A DNA stretch of 64,000 bases from Nonomuraea fuscirosea (GTDB lineage: Bacteria > Actinomycetota > Actinomycetes > Streptosporangiales > Streptosporangiaceae): assembly GCF_003001935.1 (NCBI RefSeq), contig NZ_PVNG01000018.1, forward strand, positions 124,001 to 188,000, written 5' to 3'. Both the position numbers and the translations under genes were made by a program. Positions within the stretch are counted from its first letter, which is position 1, and each line of letters opens with the position of its first letter. A model generated the notes under the pieces. That model did not search any database. It was not told where the DNA came from and saw only the letters and a program-made list of their open reading frames with translations. Below are positions 8,774 through 17,989 of this stretch, in pieces.

Positions 8774-9310
8774 ATGGGCTATGTGGTTGTTTGGGGTCGG
8801 CTGCTGGTGCTGGGGGTCTTTCTGGTCTCGCTGGCCGGCAAGGTGCGCGGCCGTCAGGCGTTCCGGGAGTTCGTCGTGGCCACCGGCACGTTGCTGGCCG
8901 TGGAGCGGAGGTGGGCGCGGTGGCTCGGTTCGCTCGCGGTGGTGGCGGAGGTGGGGATCGTGGTGCTGGTCGCTGTGCCGGGCACCGTACCCCTGGGGTT
9001 CGCGCTGGCGGCGGTCACGCTGGGTGGGTTCGGGTATGCGCTGGTTCGTGCCATGGGGCGGGGGAAGGGGGCGTCCTGTCGCTGTTTTGGCGCGTCTGAG
9101 AAGCCCGTCGGCCGGCATCACGTCATCCGTAACGTGGTGTTGATCGGGGTGGCTCTGGTGGCGATGGGGGCGACGTTCGCTGGGACGTCGGGTGGCGTCG
9201 AGCTTCCTGGGGTCGTGATCGCGGCGGTGGCGGCGGCGGTGTGCGTGCTGGTCGTCGTGCGACTCGACGACATCGCCGAGCTCTTCCGTCCTGCCCCAGT
9301 AGGACGCTGA
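8774..9310 (+). CDS. MauE-like / DoxX-like membrane protein
   Basis: About 178 residues with four membrane segments (WGRLLVLGVFLVSLAGKV, an AVVAEVGIVVLVAV region and two later ones). After the third helix sits the motif CRCFG, the conserved Cys pair of MauE proteins, which are linked to disulfide formation in methylamine dehydrogenase maturation and its relatives. A GGAG site (8762-8765) precedes adjacent GTG 8771 and ATG 8774; either may be used. The gene follows the nucleotidyltransferase by 58 bases. No thioredoxin-like partner is encoded beside it. Confidence 0.75.
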   Translation: MGYVVVWGRLLVLGVFLVSLAGKVRGRQAFREFVVATGTLLAVERRWARWLGSLAVVAEVGIVVLVAVPGTVPLGFALAAVTLGGFGYALVRAMGRGKGASCRCFGASEKPVGRHHVIRNVVLIGVALVAMGATFAGTSGGVELPGVVIAAVAAAVCVLVVVRLDDIAELFRPAPVGR

Positions 9311-9364
9311 CGGTCAGCCCGCCGTCGGGCGGTGGCGGTCGGCTCGCCCCGTACGTATCGAGAA

Positions 9365-9395
9365 GGCCGCCGCCACCGGCGGAGTGGCGGCGGCC
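9365..9395. terminator. Strong hairpin between convergent genes
   Basis: GGCCGCCGCCAC (9365-9376) and GTGGCGGCGGCC (9384-9395) form a perfect 12-bp stem with a 7-base loop. It lies 55 bases after the MauE-like gene and before the 3' end of the convergent lipoprotein gene. No T-run follows, as is common for actinomycete terminators. The rest of 9311-9524 shows no convincing gene. Confidence 0.5.
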
Positions 9396-9524
9396 ACGGT
9401 CGTGCCCCCGACGACGACCGCGAGGGTGGGGAACGTCGTGACCGCGCGGTCGGGCCCTCGTACCGCTCCACCACGACGAGCGCCTGGCCGACGTAGTCCT
9501 GCGCCCCGGGGCGCAGGCGTCAGC

Positions 9525-9860
9525 TCAGGACACGCACTTGAAGCCCTCTTCCTCGGACTTCTTGTTGGACGGGCCGAGCCCCTTGATGTCGTCGACCTTG
9601 ACCTTCCCGTCGATGTAGTCCTGGAGGCCGGCCTGGTCGCCGTGCTTGAGCATGACGTCGACCAGGCAGTTCAAGGCTTTGTCCGGGACGCCCTCAGCGT
9701 CCTTCTCCGTCTTGAACTTGGCGAGGAGGCTCGCCTTGTCGACCCCGCCGCCACCGCTCCCGGCGCTCTCGCCCGTCCCGCCGCAGGCGGCGAGGCCCGA
9801 GACGAGGAAGAGGGCGGCGACGAGCAAGGAGGCGGGACGGGCGATGTTAGAGAAGGGCAT
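9525..9860 (-). CDS. Small secreted lipoprotein
   Basis: The 111-residue product begins with a lipoprotein signal peptide: a short basic start, hydrophobic core (LLVAALFLVSGLAAC) and lipobox LAAC with the Cys at about residue 26. A Gly/Ser-rich tether follows. The mature part is a compact ~75-residue helical domain with two Cys (NCLVDV and the C-terminal KCVS) that could form a disulfide. I do not recognise the family. AGAAAGAA stands 5 bases before the ATG. It should be anchored on the outer face of the membrane. Confidence 0.75.
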   Translation of the reverse strand: MPFSNIARPASLLVAALFLVSGLAACGGTGESAGSGGGGVDKASLLAKFKTEKDAEGVPDKALNCLVDVMLKHGDQAGLQDYIDGKVKVDDIKGLGPSNKKSEEEGFKCVS

Positions 9861-10048
9861 GGGAGTTCTTTCTGCGAATGATGGGATGAAGTGCTGCCTG
9901 CGAATTCAGCGGACGGCGACCAGGGGTCGGTCGCCGCCCGGGTGTTCTCACACGTCGTCGTACGGACGGACGGACAGACGGGTGTCACGGCCAGGTGAGA
10001 GCAGTGCGTTGGCCACCAAGATCGTGGCATCGGCGGGGATAGGCGTCG

Positions 10049-10063
10049 TATACGTGACGTATA
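10049..10063. promoter_or_regulatory. Perfect 15-bp palindrome, candidate operator
   Basis: TATACGT-G-ACGTATA is a perfect dyad in an AT-richer patch between the end of the AfsR-like gene and the start of the lipoprotein gene, about 190 bases upstream of the latter. It is the only such dyad in this 235-base gap. Function is inferred from symmetry and position only. Confidence 0.35.
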
Positions 10064-10095
10064 TGCGCGGAGCACCGCATCCCCGCCGCGCAGAG

Positions 10096-12882
10096 TCAGC
10101 GGGCGGGCGTGCCACCGAGGCGGTCGAGGTGATCGCGTACCGCTCCGGCCTTGTCGTGCCCGAGCTCCTCGTAAACGGCCAGCGCCGCTTCCAGGTGCGC
10201 CACCGCCTCCTTGGCGCGCTCCCGCGCGCCGTGGGCGAGACCGAGCGCCTCATGCGCCTCCGCGCGCAGCAGGGTGTCACCCGCCCGGCCGGCCAGCGCC
10301 AGAGCACGCCGGCCGCACGACACCGAGTCCTCGTACGCGCCCATGTCGCGGTGCAGCGCGCTCATGCTGACCAGGATCTGGGCGATGTCCCGGTCACCAC
10401 AGCCGGTCTCGCTGATCTCCAGCGACGTACGATAGTGGCTCATCGCCTGGTCGAGCCGCCCGACGAGGTGGTGCGCCTCGCCGAGGTTGCTGTGCAGCAG
10501 GGCGTTGAAGTGGTGGGCGTCCTGCAGCGACGCACCCAGGGTGGCCGCCTGGTCGAGCCGGCGGATGGCCTCCTCGGGGCGGCGGGCGTTGACGTACACG
10601 GCGGCGAGGTTGAGCAGGGCCGTGGCCGCGCCCAAGGTGTCCCCGAGGCCGAGCCGGAGCCGGTGCGCCCGCAGGCAGGCCGCCACGGCGCTTTCCGTGT
10701 CACCGAGCAGGCTGTGCGCGACGGCGAGCCGGCCCGTGATCATCGCCTCGCCCCCGGGGTCCGCGGCCCGCACGGCCGCCTCCGCGGCGACGGTGTACAG
10801 GTCGGCCCACTGCCTGGTGTGGTGGCGCCGCTGCAGCCAGCCGTACATGGCCGCCGCGAGCTGCCAGGCCGGCGCCGGATGAGAACGTGCCGCTGCCCGT
10901 ACGGCGGCGTTCAGGTTCGCGGCGTCGGCGTCGAACCAGGCCAGGGCCGCGTTCTCGTCGGCGAAGCCCACGGGGCTGGCCGGGGAGGTGAAGTTGGGCC
11001 GTTCCTTCGGCCGCAGCACCCGGTCGGCCGCGTTCGCGGCGTCGCGGTACCAGGTCAGCATCGCGGTCATGGCCAGGTCCCGCCGCTCCGCGCTCTCCTC
11101 GGCCAGGCATCGCTCGTGGGCGTAGATCCGTACCAGATCGTGCATCACATAGTGGTCGCCGGAGACCGGCCGGAGCAGGTGGGCGGAGACGAGCCGGCCG
11201 AGGAACTCCCGCGTCTCGCCGGCCGTCCCGCCCATCAGGGCGGTCGCGACGGCCAGGGACGGTTTGGGGCCGGGGTGCAGCCCGAGCAGGCGGAACATCC
11301 TGCGGGCGGGCTCGCTCAGCTGGCGGAGTGAGGCGCGCAGCACCGCGCGGACCGAGATCTCGTCCTCGTCGACGGCGAGCCGGTCCAGGCGTACGCGCTC
11401 GTCGGCCATCTCCGCCACCAGCTCCGCGACGGCCGAAGCGTAGGTCGACATCTCCAGGCGGGAGGCGGCGATGCGCAGCGCCAGGGGGTTCCGGTCGCAC
11501 AGCTCGGCCAGCTTCTCGGCGCCCGCGACCCTCCCGTCGTACGGGAGCCGTCCGCGGATGAGGGCGACGGCGTCGGCCATCGGCAGCGGCCCGAGCGATA
11601 ATCGCGGCACGCCGTGCGTGGTGGCCAGACCGTCCAGGCGGAGCCGGCTGGTGACCAGGGTCAGGACCCGCGCGGCCCCCGGGAGCAGTGCGCGCACCTG
11701 CGCGGCCGAGGCGGCGTTGTCCAGCACTACCAGCATCCGCCGGTCGGCCATCAGCGACCGGAACACCGCTCCCCGCTCCTCCGTCTCGGCGGGGATCCGC
11801 CAGGGCGGGACGTCCAGGGCGCGCAGGAAACGCTCCAGCACCAGCCCCGGATGCAGCGGCGTCTCGGCCCCGAAGCCCCGGAGGTCCGCGAAGAGCTGCC
11901 CGTCGGGGAACAGGTGACGGGTGAGCTGCGCCCACCGGACCGCCAGGGCCGTCTTCCCCACCCCCGCCGGCCCCACCACGGCGACGACGCCCGCGCCCGC
12001 CGTGATCTCGTTCAGCCGGTCGATCTCGTCGTCGCGTCCGACGAATCCGAGCGGGCTCCCCGGTAACTGGGCCGGCACCGGCGGCCCGGCCGGGACATCG
12101 GTGACATCAGGGACATCCGCGGTGTCCGTCCGGCGTGACCGGTCGAGCTTGGGGTCGGAGGTGAGGACGGCCCTTTCCAGGGAACGCAGCTCCGGGCCCG
12201 GCTCCAGCCCCAGCTCGTCCACGAGGACGCCACGCGCCCGCCGGTAGGTCTCCAGCGCGTCCGCCCGGCGGCCGGACCGGTAGAGGGCGAGCATCAGGTG
12301 TGACCACAGGCGCTCACGGAAGGCATGCCGGTTCACCAGCGTCGACAGCTCCGCCACCAGCGAGGCGTCCTGCCCCAGGCGCAGGTCCGCCTCTATCCGC
12401 TGCTCCAGGGCGACCAGGTGCCACTCCTCCAGGCGGGACCGCTCCTCGCTCAGGGCGGACTCGGCCGAGAGGTCCACGAACGGGGGTCCCTGCCACAGCT
12501 CCAGCGCCGTGCTCAGCACCCGCCGGGCCCGTACGGGATCCTCCGCCGCCAGGGCCTCCTGCCCCTCCCGTACGGAAGCGACGAACCGGCAGGCGTCGAC
12601 CTCGGCGCAGTCGACGTCGAGCCGGTACCCGGCGCCACCCTCCCGCAGCACCCGATCGGGCCCGAGGATCACCCGCAGGCCCCGCGTGTACAGCCGCAGG
12701 TTGGCCGCGGCTGAAGGCGGAGGCGCGGACCCCCACAGCGCGTCGACCAGGTAGTCGGCGCGGAAGCTGCCATGCGGATGGCCGAGCAGCACGGCGAGCA
12801 GGAGCCGCTGCTTACGCGGCCCCAGGGCCGGGACGACGTCGCCGGACCGGACCCGCAACGGACCCAGAACCTTGAACTCCAC
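10096..12882 (-). CDS. AfsR/SARP-family transcriptional regulator
   Basis: The 928-residue protein begins with an OmpR-like DNA-binding domain (VEFKVLGPLRVRSGD, LLLAVLLGH, LVDALWG). A BTAD domain (to ~240) has the typical end LGLEPGPELRSLE. The NB-ARC ATPase carries Walker A GPAGVGKTAL near residue 285 and sensor-like CDRNPLALRIAASRL. TPR-like helices fill the last third. The start is the GTG at 12880-12882, with AAGGAG 7 bases upstream; a GTG two codons earlier would almost touch that site. Family members switch on secondary-metabolite genes. No obvious biosynthetic cluster adjoins it here, so its targets are probably elsewhere. Confidence 0.88.
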   Translation of the reverse strand: MEFKVLGPLRVRSGDVVPALGPRKQRLLLAVLLGHPHGSFRADYLVDALWGSAPPPSAAANLRLYTRGLRVILGPDRVLREGGAGYRLDVDCAEVDACRFVASVREGQEALAAEDPVRARRVLSTALELWQGPPFVDLSAESALSEERSRLEEWHLVALEQRIEADLRLGQDASLVAELSTLVNRHAFRERLWSHLMLALYRSGRRADALETYRRARGVLVDELGLEPGPELRSLERAVLTSDPKLDRSRRTDTADVPDVTDVPAGPPVPAQLPGSPLGFVGRDDEIDRLNEITAGAGVVAVVGPAGVGKTALAVRWAQLTRHLFPDGQLFADLRGFGAETPLHPGLVLERFLRALDVPPWRIPAETEERGAVFRSLMADRRMLVVLDNAASAAQVRALLPGAARVLTLVTSRLRLDGLATTHGVPRLSLGPLPMADAVALIRGRLPYDGRVAGAEKLAELCDRNPLALRIAASRLEMSTYASAVAELVAEMADERVRLDRLAVDEDEISVRAVLRASLRQLSEPARRMFRLLGLHPGPKPSLAVATALMGGTAGETREFLGRLVSAHLLRPVSGDHYVMHDLVRIYAHERCLAEESAERRDLAMTAMLTWYRDAANAADRVLRPKERPNFTSPASPVGFADENAALAWFDADAANLNAAVRAAARSHPAPAWQLAAAMYGWLQRRHHTRQWADLYTVAAEAAVRAADPGGEAMITGRLAVAHSLLGDTESAVAACLRAHRLRLGLGDTLGAATALLNLAAVYVNARRPEEAIRRLDQAATLGASLQDAHHFNALLHSNLGEAHHLVGRLDQAMSHYRTSLEISETGCGDRDIAQILVSMSALHRDMGAYEDSVSCGRRALALAGRAGDTLLRAEAHEALGLAHGARERAKEAVAHLEAALAVYEELGHDKAGAVRDHLDRLGGTPAR

Positions 12883-13047
12883 GATCACGCTCCTTCCGCG
12901 TGACGCGTATGGCGCTCGCGCGCATGACCGCGGCGGCGATGTCATGGCGAAATCTCGACCCGGGCCGCTTCGAGCAGGGCACCGGGAAACGCCCCCCGAA
13001 GGAGCCCCCACTCGATCGACGGTCATCCGTACCTTAGCCGGAGTTGA

Positions 13048-13240
13048 TCATCCAGGCTGCCTGATGCCGGAAACCGCGCCGCGCTCGTGGATCACGTGCC
13101 GGAGGGCACGGGGGATGCTGCCGAACTTGCCGGAGTGGAAGTCGCGGTAGGCCTGCTCGATCTCGGCGCGGGTGTTCATCACGAAGGGGCCGCTGGCGTA
13201 CACGGACTCACCGATGGGCCGCCCGGCCGGGACACCGGAT
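13048..13240 (-). pseudogene. 3' fragment of a pirin-family gene
   Basis: Read on the minus strand, codons just inside 13240 give GRPIGESVYASGPFVMNT and then AEIEQAYRDFHSGKFG, ending in a stop at 13048-13050. This is the well-known C-terminal segment of pirin-like cupins (G.PIGEPV...GPFVMNT..EI..A). The N-terminal ~200 residues are missing, and no start lies in frame. It abuts a truncated HxlR-type gene on the other strand, so a deletion has removed both 5' ends. Confidence 0.7.
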
Positions 13241-13261
13241 CCGGGTCGGGCCGATCCTCCT

Positions 13262-13372
13262 CGCCGGGGCCCGCCGGTTCAGATCACGTACGCCCTCACG
13301 CCCGGCGCCGAAGAGCTCGTCTCCGCACTTCAGCCGCTGGCGCACTGGAGCGAGCGGCACCGGGCGAGCTGA
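13262..13372 (+). pseudogene. 3' fragment of an HxlR-type regulator gene
   Basis: The plus strand encodes PPVQITYALTPGAEELVSAL followed by QPLAHWSERHRAS and a stop. This matches the end of HxlR-family winged-helix regulators (P.RVEY.LT..G..L.P.L..L..W...H). The DNA-binding N-terminus is absent. It lies back to back with the pirin fragment, the orientation expected of a divergent pirin/HxlR pair that lost its centre. Confidence 0.55.
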
Positions 13373-13379
13373 CGGCGGG

Positions 13380-14255
13380 TCACTGTGCCGCTTGGGGCGG
13401 GTCGGTGAACGCCCGGACGAACGAGGACACGCAGACGTCAGGAGTCGCCAGCGAAGCGACGATGTGCCCGTCGATGCTCAGCGGCGGGTCGAGCGGCAAC
13501 GCGCGGATCCGGCGGGCGGCGTACCCGGTCAGTTGCTCGGCGGTCAGCAGCGTCCACGCGCCCTGCCCGGCGCCGATCTCGATCAGGACGGTGAGCAGTG
13601 AGCCGCCCGACCGGCCCGTCGATCCCCCTCCGGCCTGGTGCAACGCCGAGGTGACCGCTTCGTGCAGCGCCGGGTCCTCCTCGTGCGCGGGCAGGCGCAG
13701 CGCGGCGCGATCCAGGTCCGCGAGCCGCGCGACGGGGAGGCCGGCCATCGGGTGCCGGTCGGAGACCACGGCCAGCAGCGACTCGGACCAGGCGCGGACG
13801 ACGCGGACGCCGGTGGCCTCCACCGGACCGCGTACCAGCGCGAGATCCAGCTCACCGTCCCTGACCGCGGCGAGCCGCGCGGGCACCGGCAGGTCCACCA
13901 GCATCGCCTCGGCGGGCCGTTCCCCTTCGTGCAGGAGCTCCGCGCCGCGCTCCAGGCGCGCGGTCAGGCCGGGGGCGACGCCGATCCGCAGGAGGGCCGC
14001 CTGCTCCCCGGCCACCACGCGCACGCGGGCCGCCGCGGCGAGGGTCTCCTGAGCCGCCTCCAGCACGCGCCGGCCGGCCGGGGTGAGCCGGACGTGCCGC
14101 GGGGAACGGTCGAACAGGCGGGTGCCGAGCTCCCGTTCGAGCCGGGCGATCTGGTGGCTGACGGCCGGCTGCACGATGTTGAGCCGCTCGGCGGCCCGGC
14201 CGAAGTGGAGCTCCTCGGCGACGGTCACGAAGTAGCGCAACGCGCGCAGCTCCAC
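13380..14255 (-). CDS. LysR-family transcriptional regulator
   Basis: A 291-residue LysR protein. The N-terminal helix-turn-helix (LRYFVTVAEELHFGRAAERL, then VQPAVSHQIARLE) is complete. The substrate-binding domain follows, with the usual GVAPGLTARLERG entry strand. The GTG start (14253-14255) has GGAG 8 bases upstream. It diverges from the LLM oxidoreductase gene at 14345 across 89 bases, so it most likely controls that gene and itself. The inducer is unknown. Confidence 0.9.
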   Translation of the reverse strand: MELRALRYFVTVAEELHFGRAAERLNIVQPAVSHQIARLERELGTRLFDRSPRHVRLTPAGRRVLEAAQETLAAAARVRVVAGEQAALLRIGVAPGLTARLERGAELLHEGERPAEAMLVDLPVPARLAAVRDGELDLALVRGPVEATGVRVVRAWSESLLAVVSDRHPMAGLPVARLADLDRAALRLPAHEEDPALHEAVTSALHQAGGGSTGRSGGSLLTVLIEIGAGQGAWTLLTAEQLTGYAARRIRALPLDPPLSIDGHIVASLATPDVCVSSFVRAFTDPPQAAQ

Positions 14256-14344
14256 GTCCCACGCTCCTACGATGACAAAAAGTAATCGCTGAACAGTCTA
14301 ACTGGGGCTGGTTCCGCCGGGTATCGGACGGCTGGGATGGAGAC

Positions 14345-15199
14345 ATGCACTATGGCACTGCTTTGATCAATCCCACGTCACCCGCGGACGTGGCGGCCGC
14401 CGCGGCCGACGCCGCCGACCGCGGACTCGACACCTTCTGGACCAATCAGAACCCGGGCGGCTGGGACCCGCTCACGCTGCTGGCCTCCCTCGGCCGCCGG
14501 CCGGCCGAGGTGGGCACGGCGATCCTGGCCACCTACCCCCGTCACCCGGTGACCACCGCGACCGAGGCGCTGACCTTCCAGGCCGCCGCGGGCGGCGGGC
14601 TCGCCCTGGGCGTCGGCCCGAGCCACGCCTGGTACGTCCAGGACCAGCTCGGCCTCCCCTACACGTCACCGCTGCGGCACACCCGCGAATATCTGACCGT
14701 GCTGCGCCCCCTGCTGCACGGCGAACCGGTCCGGCACACGGGCGAGTTCTTCACCGTCGACACCCGCCTGGACATCACCGCCCCGGCGCCCAGCCTGCTG
14801 ATGTCGGCGCTCGGACCGCGCATGCTGGAGGTGGCGTACGACCTCGCGGACGGGGTGGTCGTCACCTGGATCACCCCGGAGATGCTCGCCGAGCACATCG
14901 CCCCGCACACCGCTCCCGGCGCCCGCATCGTGGCCCAGCTCATCACCCTGCTGAGCCCGGACCCCGACGCCGCCCGGGCCGCCGTCGCCGAACAACTCGC
15001 CGCGATCGGCCAGATGCCCGCGTACCGCGCCTCCCTCGGCCGCGCCGGGCTCGACAACCCCGCCGACACCATCGTCATCGGAGACGAGACGACGATCACG
15101 GACGCGCTGAAGCGGTATCAGGACGCGGGGGTGACCGACCTGGTCGTCTCACCCCTCAACGAAAGAAGCCGCACCCTGGACCTCATCGCAAAGGCTTGA
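14345..15199 (+). CDS. LLM-class (F420-dependent type) oxidoreductase
   Basis: This 284-residue TIM-barrel protein belongs to the luciferase-like monooxygenase superfamily, in the branch of actinomycete F420-dependent oxidoreductases. Typical segments are DRGLDTFWTNQ, LGVGPSHAWYVQDQLGLPY, the block RHTREYLTVLRPLL and the late VIGDETTITDALKRYQDAGVTDLVV. Cofactor assignment to F420 rather than FMN is inferred from the family branch. It is divergent from a LysR regulator. Its last 17 bases overlap the convergent questin-oxidase-like gene. Confidence 0.85.
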   Translation: MHYGTALINPTSPADVAAAAADAADRGLDTFWTNQNPGGWDPLTLLASLGRRPAEVGTAILATYPRHPVTTATEALTFQAAAGGGLALGVGPSHAWYVQDQLGLPYTSPLRHTREYLTVLRPLLHGEPVRHTGEFFTVDTRLDITAPAPSLLMSALGPRMLEVAYDLADGVVVTWITPEMLAEHIAPHTAPGARIVAQLITLLSPDPDAARAAVAEQLAAIGQMPAYRASLGRAGLDNPADTIVIGDETTITDALKRYQDAGVTDLVVSPLNERSRTLDLIAKA

Positions 15200-16337
15200 T
15201 CAGGCCGGTCGCGCGGACCACCGCGGCGAGGGCATCGGGATCGCCGGTGCGCCGGTGGACGTCCAGCGCGGTGTCGGCCAGCTTGATCACGTGCTCGTCT
15301 CCGTGCCGCACCGCCAGCTCGAACACCTCCTCCGCCGGCCCGGGGACAGCGGGCAGGTCCTGGCGGGGAACGGGCTGATCGGGGGCATAGGCGGCGGTCA
15401 CCGCAGCACCTGCCGCCCACGCCGCGTTCAAGCCGGCCACCCACATCTCGGCCGGCAACGCGGGCAGCGCCCGCAGCACCGCCGTCGGCGCCGTCGCGGT
15501 GTGGACCAGCATGACGGCATTGCCGTGCGCGTGAGTGGCGTACCGCAGGGTCGCCGCGTCCGCGAGCTCGGTCAGGTACGCACGCGCCTGCTCGGGGTCG
15601 GCGGCCGGCTTGAGCGCGGCGAGCGAGGACCTCCATCCGGCGAGCTCACCCAGCTGTTCGAGGCGATGATTGATCCCCGCACTCTGGTCCGGCACACGGG
15701 GCACTCCCGCGAAGGCACGCTCGGGCCCGGCCGTACCGGACGGCGCGTCGAATCCCGCGGTGGCGCGCTCGGACGCGCCTGTACTGGACGGCGCGTCGAT
15801 CCCAGGCGTACCGGACCCCGTCATGACGCGCTCGGAGCCGCCCCTACCGGACAGCGCCTCGAACCCCGCGATGGCCTGCCACCGCGCCGCCCAGTACCCG
15901 AGCGCCTGCCCCAGCTCAGCCAGCCGCGTCTCGTCCTCCTGCCGCAACAACGCATGAATCGCATGCCCCGTGCGAATCACCCCGTGCGTGGCTCCGGCCG
16001 CGATCCCCGGCAGCAACCGTGGCCACCAGGTCCCCAGCACGGCCCGCCACGGCTGCTCCCGCAACTCCCTGTCGAAGTACGCCAGCCAGTCGCCGAGCCG
16101 GCGCGGATCACCCAGCGCCTCCCGCCACTCCCCGGCCTCGATCGGCGAGCTGCCGCGCGGCAGCTCATCCAGCCGTCCGACGTACGTGTCGAGCCAACGG
16201 TGCACTTCACGCCCGTACCCGTGCCTGACCATCGATTCGACCGCCATCGGCCCGTGGTTGGACAGCCACCCGTCGAACTCGGGTCCGGTCGTGTGCAGCC
16301 GTCCGTACGCTTCGTCCAAAGTCCCGGTGTCATTCAT
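15183..16337 (-). CDS. Questin oxidase-like family protein
   Basis: About 384 residues. The N-terminus (TLDEAYGRLHTTGPEFDGWLSNHGPMA) and the later blocks LPGIAAGATHGVIRTGHAIHAL and LGYWAARWQ match the questin oxidase-like family, named after a fungal Baeyer-Villiger-type enzyme that opens anthraquinone rings. Conserved His residues occur in NHGPMA, ATHGVIRTGHA and ATHAHGNAVMLVHTATA. The middle (~170-230) holds an unusual insertion of near-repeats around SGRGGSERVMTGS, SERATAGFDAPSG and GPERAF. The ATG at 16335-16337 is chosen from the family start; it has no clear ribosome site, and a GTG 11 codons upstream is the alternative. Confidence 0.75.
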   Translation of the reverse strand: MNDTGTLDEAYGRLHTTGPEFDGWLSNHGPMAVESMVRHGYGREVHRWLDTYVGRLDELPRGSSPIEAGEWREALGDPRRLGDWLAYFDRELREQPWRAVLGTWWPRLLPGIAAGATHGVIRTGHAIHALLRQEDETRLAELGQALGYWAARWQAIAGFEALSGRGGSERVMTGSGTPGIDAPSSTGASERATAGFDAPSGTAGPERAFAGVPRVPDQSAGINHRLEQLGELAGWRSSLAALKPAADPEQARAYLTELADAATLRYATHAHGNAVMLVHTATAPTAVLRALPALPAEMWVAGLNAAWAAGAAVTAAYAPDQPVPRQDLPAVPGPAEEVFELAVRHGDEHVIKLADTALDVHRRTGDPDALAAVVRATGLIKPLR

Positions 16338-16526
16338 GCCATCGGACGCTAGTAGCTCCCACCACCCCACACCTCGGCCCTCCGACCGGGAACCCCTACT
16401 GCTTTGGACCTAGGTTTCCGCGTACGGGGGACGGCTCAGCGCTGCCGCTGGGCCTTTCCGGCACGGGTGGCCGGGCGCCCCATGAATCGTGATCAATGCG
16501 TGTGCGTCGCGAGACGGCCGGATCAG

Positions 16527-16991
16527 ATGCTTGCAGGTGTGGATACGGGCAAGGTGAGCATCTCACCTGCCGCCGAGGGACGGCTGGCCGAGCGGGCGGT
16601 AGCCGCCGCGTTCGCCGGCACCATCCTGATCCTCGTCCCGCTCGGCGTGTTGCTGCTGCTGGCCGCCCTGTCCGACGACTCACGTTGCGGTCACTTCGGC
16701 TGTGTCGGCTTACTGGCCGACGCGTGGAAGGTGGGCAGCTGGGCGGCGATCGTGCTCGCCTGGCCGCTGCTGCACCTCTTTCGCGTGCGCCCGGCGTGGC
16801 CCGTCGCCGTGCTGGCGCCCTTCTTCCTGGTGCCGATCTGGGAGCTCGCCGAAATGCCGCTCAGCGTGATGGCCGGAACGTTCGCCTACCCGCTGGCCGC
16901 CCTGGTGAGCTCGCCGCGCCTGTCGTGGCGAAGGCGCAGTTTGGTTCTGGCCCTCTTCCTTATCTTCTGCGTTGTCCTGGCACTTTCTTAG
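16527..16991 (+). CDS. Integral membrane protein of unknown function
   Basis: The ~154-residue product has four or five hydrophobic segments, including FAGTILILVPLGVLLLLAAL, AIVLAWPLLHLF, a WPVAVLAPFFLVPIW helix and a C-terminal LVLALFLIFCVVLAL. Two Cys flank a short loop after the first helix (CGHFGC). The start is uncertain: the frame stays open to an ATG at 16404, and none of the candidates has a good ribosome site. No family recognised. Confidence 0.5.
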   Translation: MLAGVDTGKVSISPAAEGRLAERAVAAAFAGTILILVPLGVLLLLAALSDDSRCGHFGCVGLLADAWKVGSWAAIVLAWPLLHLFRVRPAWPVAVLAPFFLVPIWELAEMPLSVMAGTFAYPLAALVSSPRLSWRRRSLVLALFLIFCVVLALS

Positions 16992-17088
16992 GGTAGTTCT
17001 GGCCTGGGCATGTTACGTCTTCGCATTCAGCCGCGATCGCTGATGCTGCGAGCCGTCGGGGACCGTCGAGTGATGCACATGGCGGCTG

Positions 17089-17598
17089 TCACCAGTAGGT
17101 CACGCTCCACCCCCTCGATGGACTGCTGATGCAGGGCAAGGGCTCCACGTCCGCCCCCTCCGTAATGGCAGCGGGAGACAGGCATCGCTCTGTGCCCGTG
17201 CTCGAGTTGCGAATGGCGGAGTTCAGGTGCGTCCAATACTGAATGCGATGGTCGATGCAGTGCTGTAACTGCGTCACGTTGACTCCGGATACGGTTACGG
17301 CAGCTAAGCAGTAGCCGCTTTGGAGGTGGATCAGCCACCCACCGTTCCACCAGCCCCACCTCTGGCCGGTGTCGCTGCTGTTGCAACGACCCAGGTAGAC
17401 GCCCCAACCCAAGTTGCCGCTGGTGTCCAGGCACAACCCCTGGTTCGCATGATTGGCGATTTTGAATGGCCCGGGAGTTCCGGGAGGATAGTCGGCGCTG
17501 GAACCTTCACTGCGTGGACTCGCTGACGCACTTCCCACGCCGCCGAGGACAAGCATGGGGATCGCCAGGGCGACGGCTGCCAACCGGAGTCGGAACAT
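17089..17598 (-). CDS. Secreted ricin-type beta-trefoil (RICIN-like) protein
   Basis: The 169-residue protein has a Sec signal peptide (LAAVALAIPMLVLGGVGSASA) and one beta-trefoil unit. Repeats carry the lectin-like features KIANHANQGLCLDTSG, YLGRCNSSDTGQRW and SGYCLAAV, with paired cysteines. Such domains bind carbohydrate on polymers or cell surfaces, but here no catalytic module is attached. AAAGGGG precedes the ATG by 5 bases. GC content around it is lower than average, and nothing next to it suggests a pathway. Confidence 0.8.
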   Translation of the reverse strand: MFRLRLAAVALAIPMLVLGGVGSASASPRSEGSSADYPPGTPGPFKIANHANQGLCLDTSGNLGWGVYLGRCNSSDTGQRWGWWNGGWLIHLQSGYCLAAVTVSGVNVTQLQHCIDHRIQYWTHLNSAIRNSSTGTERCLSPAAITEGADVEPLPCISSPSRGWSVTYW

Positions 17599-17989
17599 TG
17601 TTGCCCCTTTCGATGAGGAAGACCGGAGCTTCCTCGAATGGACTGCTTGCTTATTCGCGAAGCGGCCGCTATTCAGTGCTCGGCCGATGAGAGAAGGCCA
17701 GCCCTAGCTGCACCCGCTTCCATGTCACTTTGACATGAACAGCCTTCATTTGAGCTTCATCGCAATCCAGCGGTAACGGCGGTCAGAGGCCGCCCAACGC
17801 TCGGCTGTGCCCCGACTGCGATCGGCGCGAGCTCATGCGGGACGGTGCGGTGCTTGGCCAGATTGCCGGGGTGATGGGGGGAAGGCCGAACTCGACCCGC
17901 CAAGCGAGTTGTCTGCCGCGCCGCATGACCCGCCGACTGTACGCAGGGGCGCGGGCTGCCTGGATGAGCAACGGCGGAGTCGACATCGA

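Noticed and set aside
9311..9524. Possible gene fragment in the gap between the MauE-like and lipoprotein genes
   Set aside because: Only short frames rich in Arg and Ser; a hairpin is the only credible feature.
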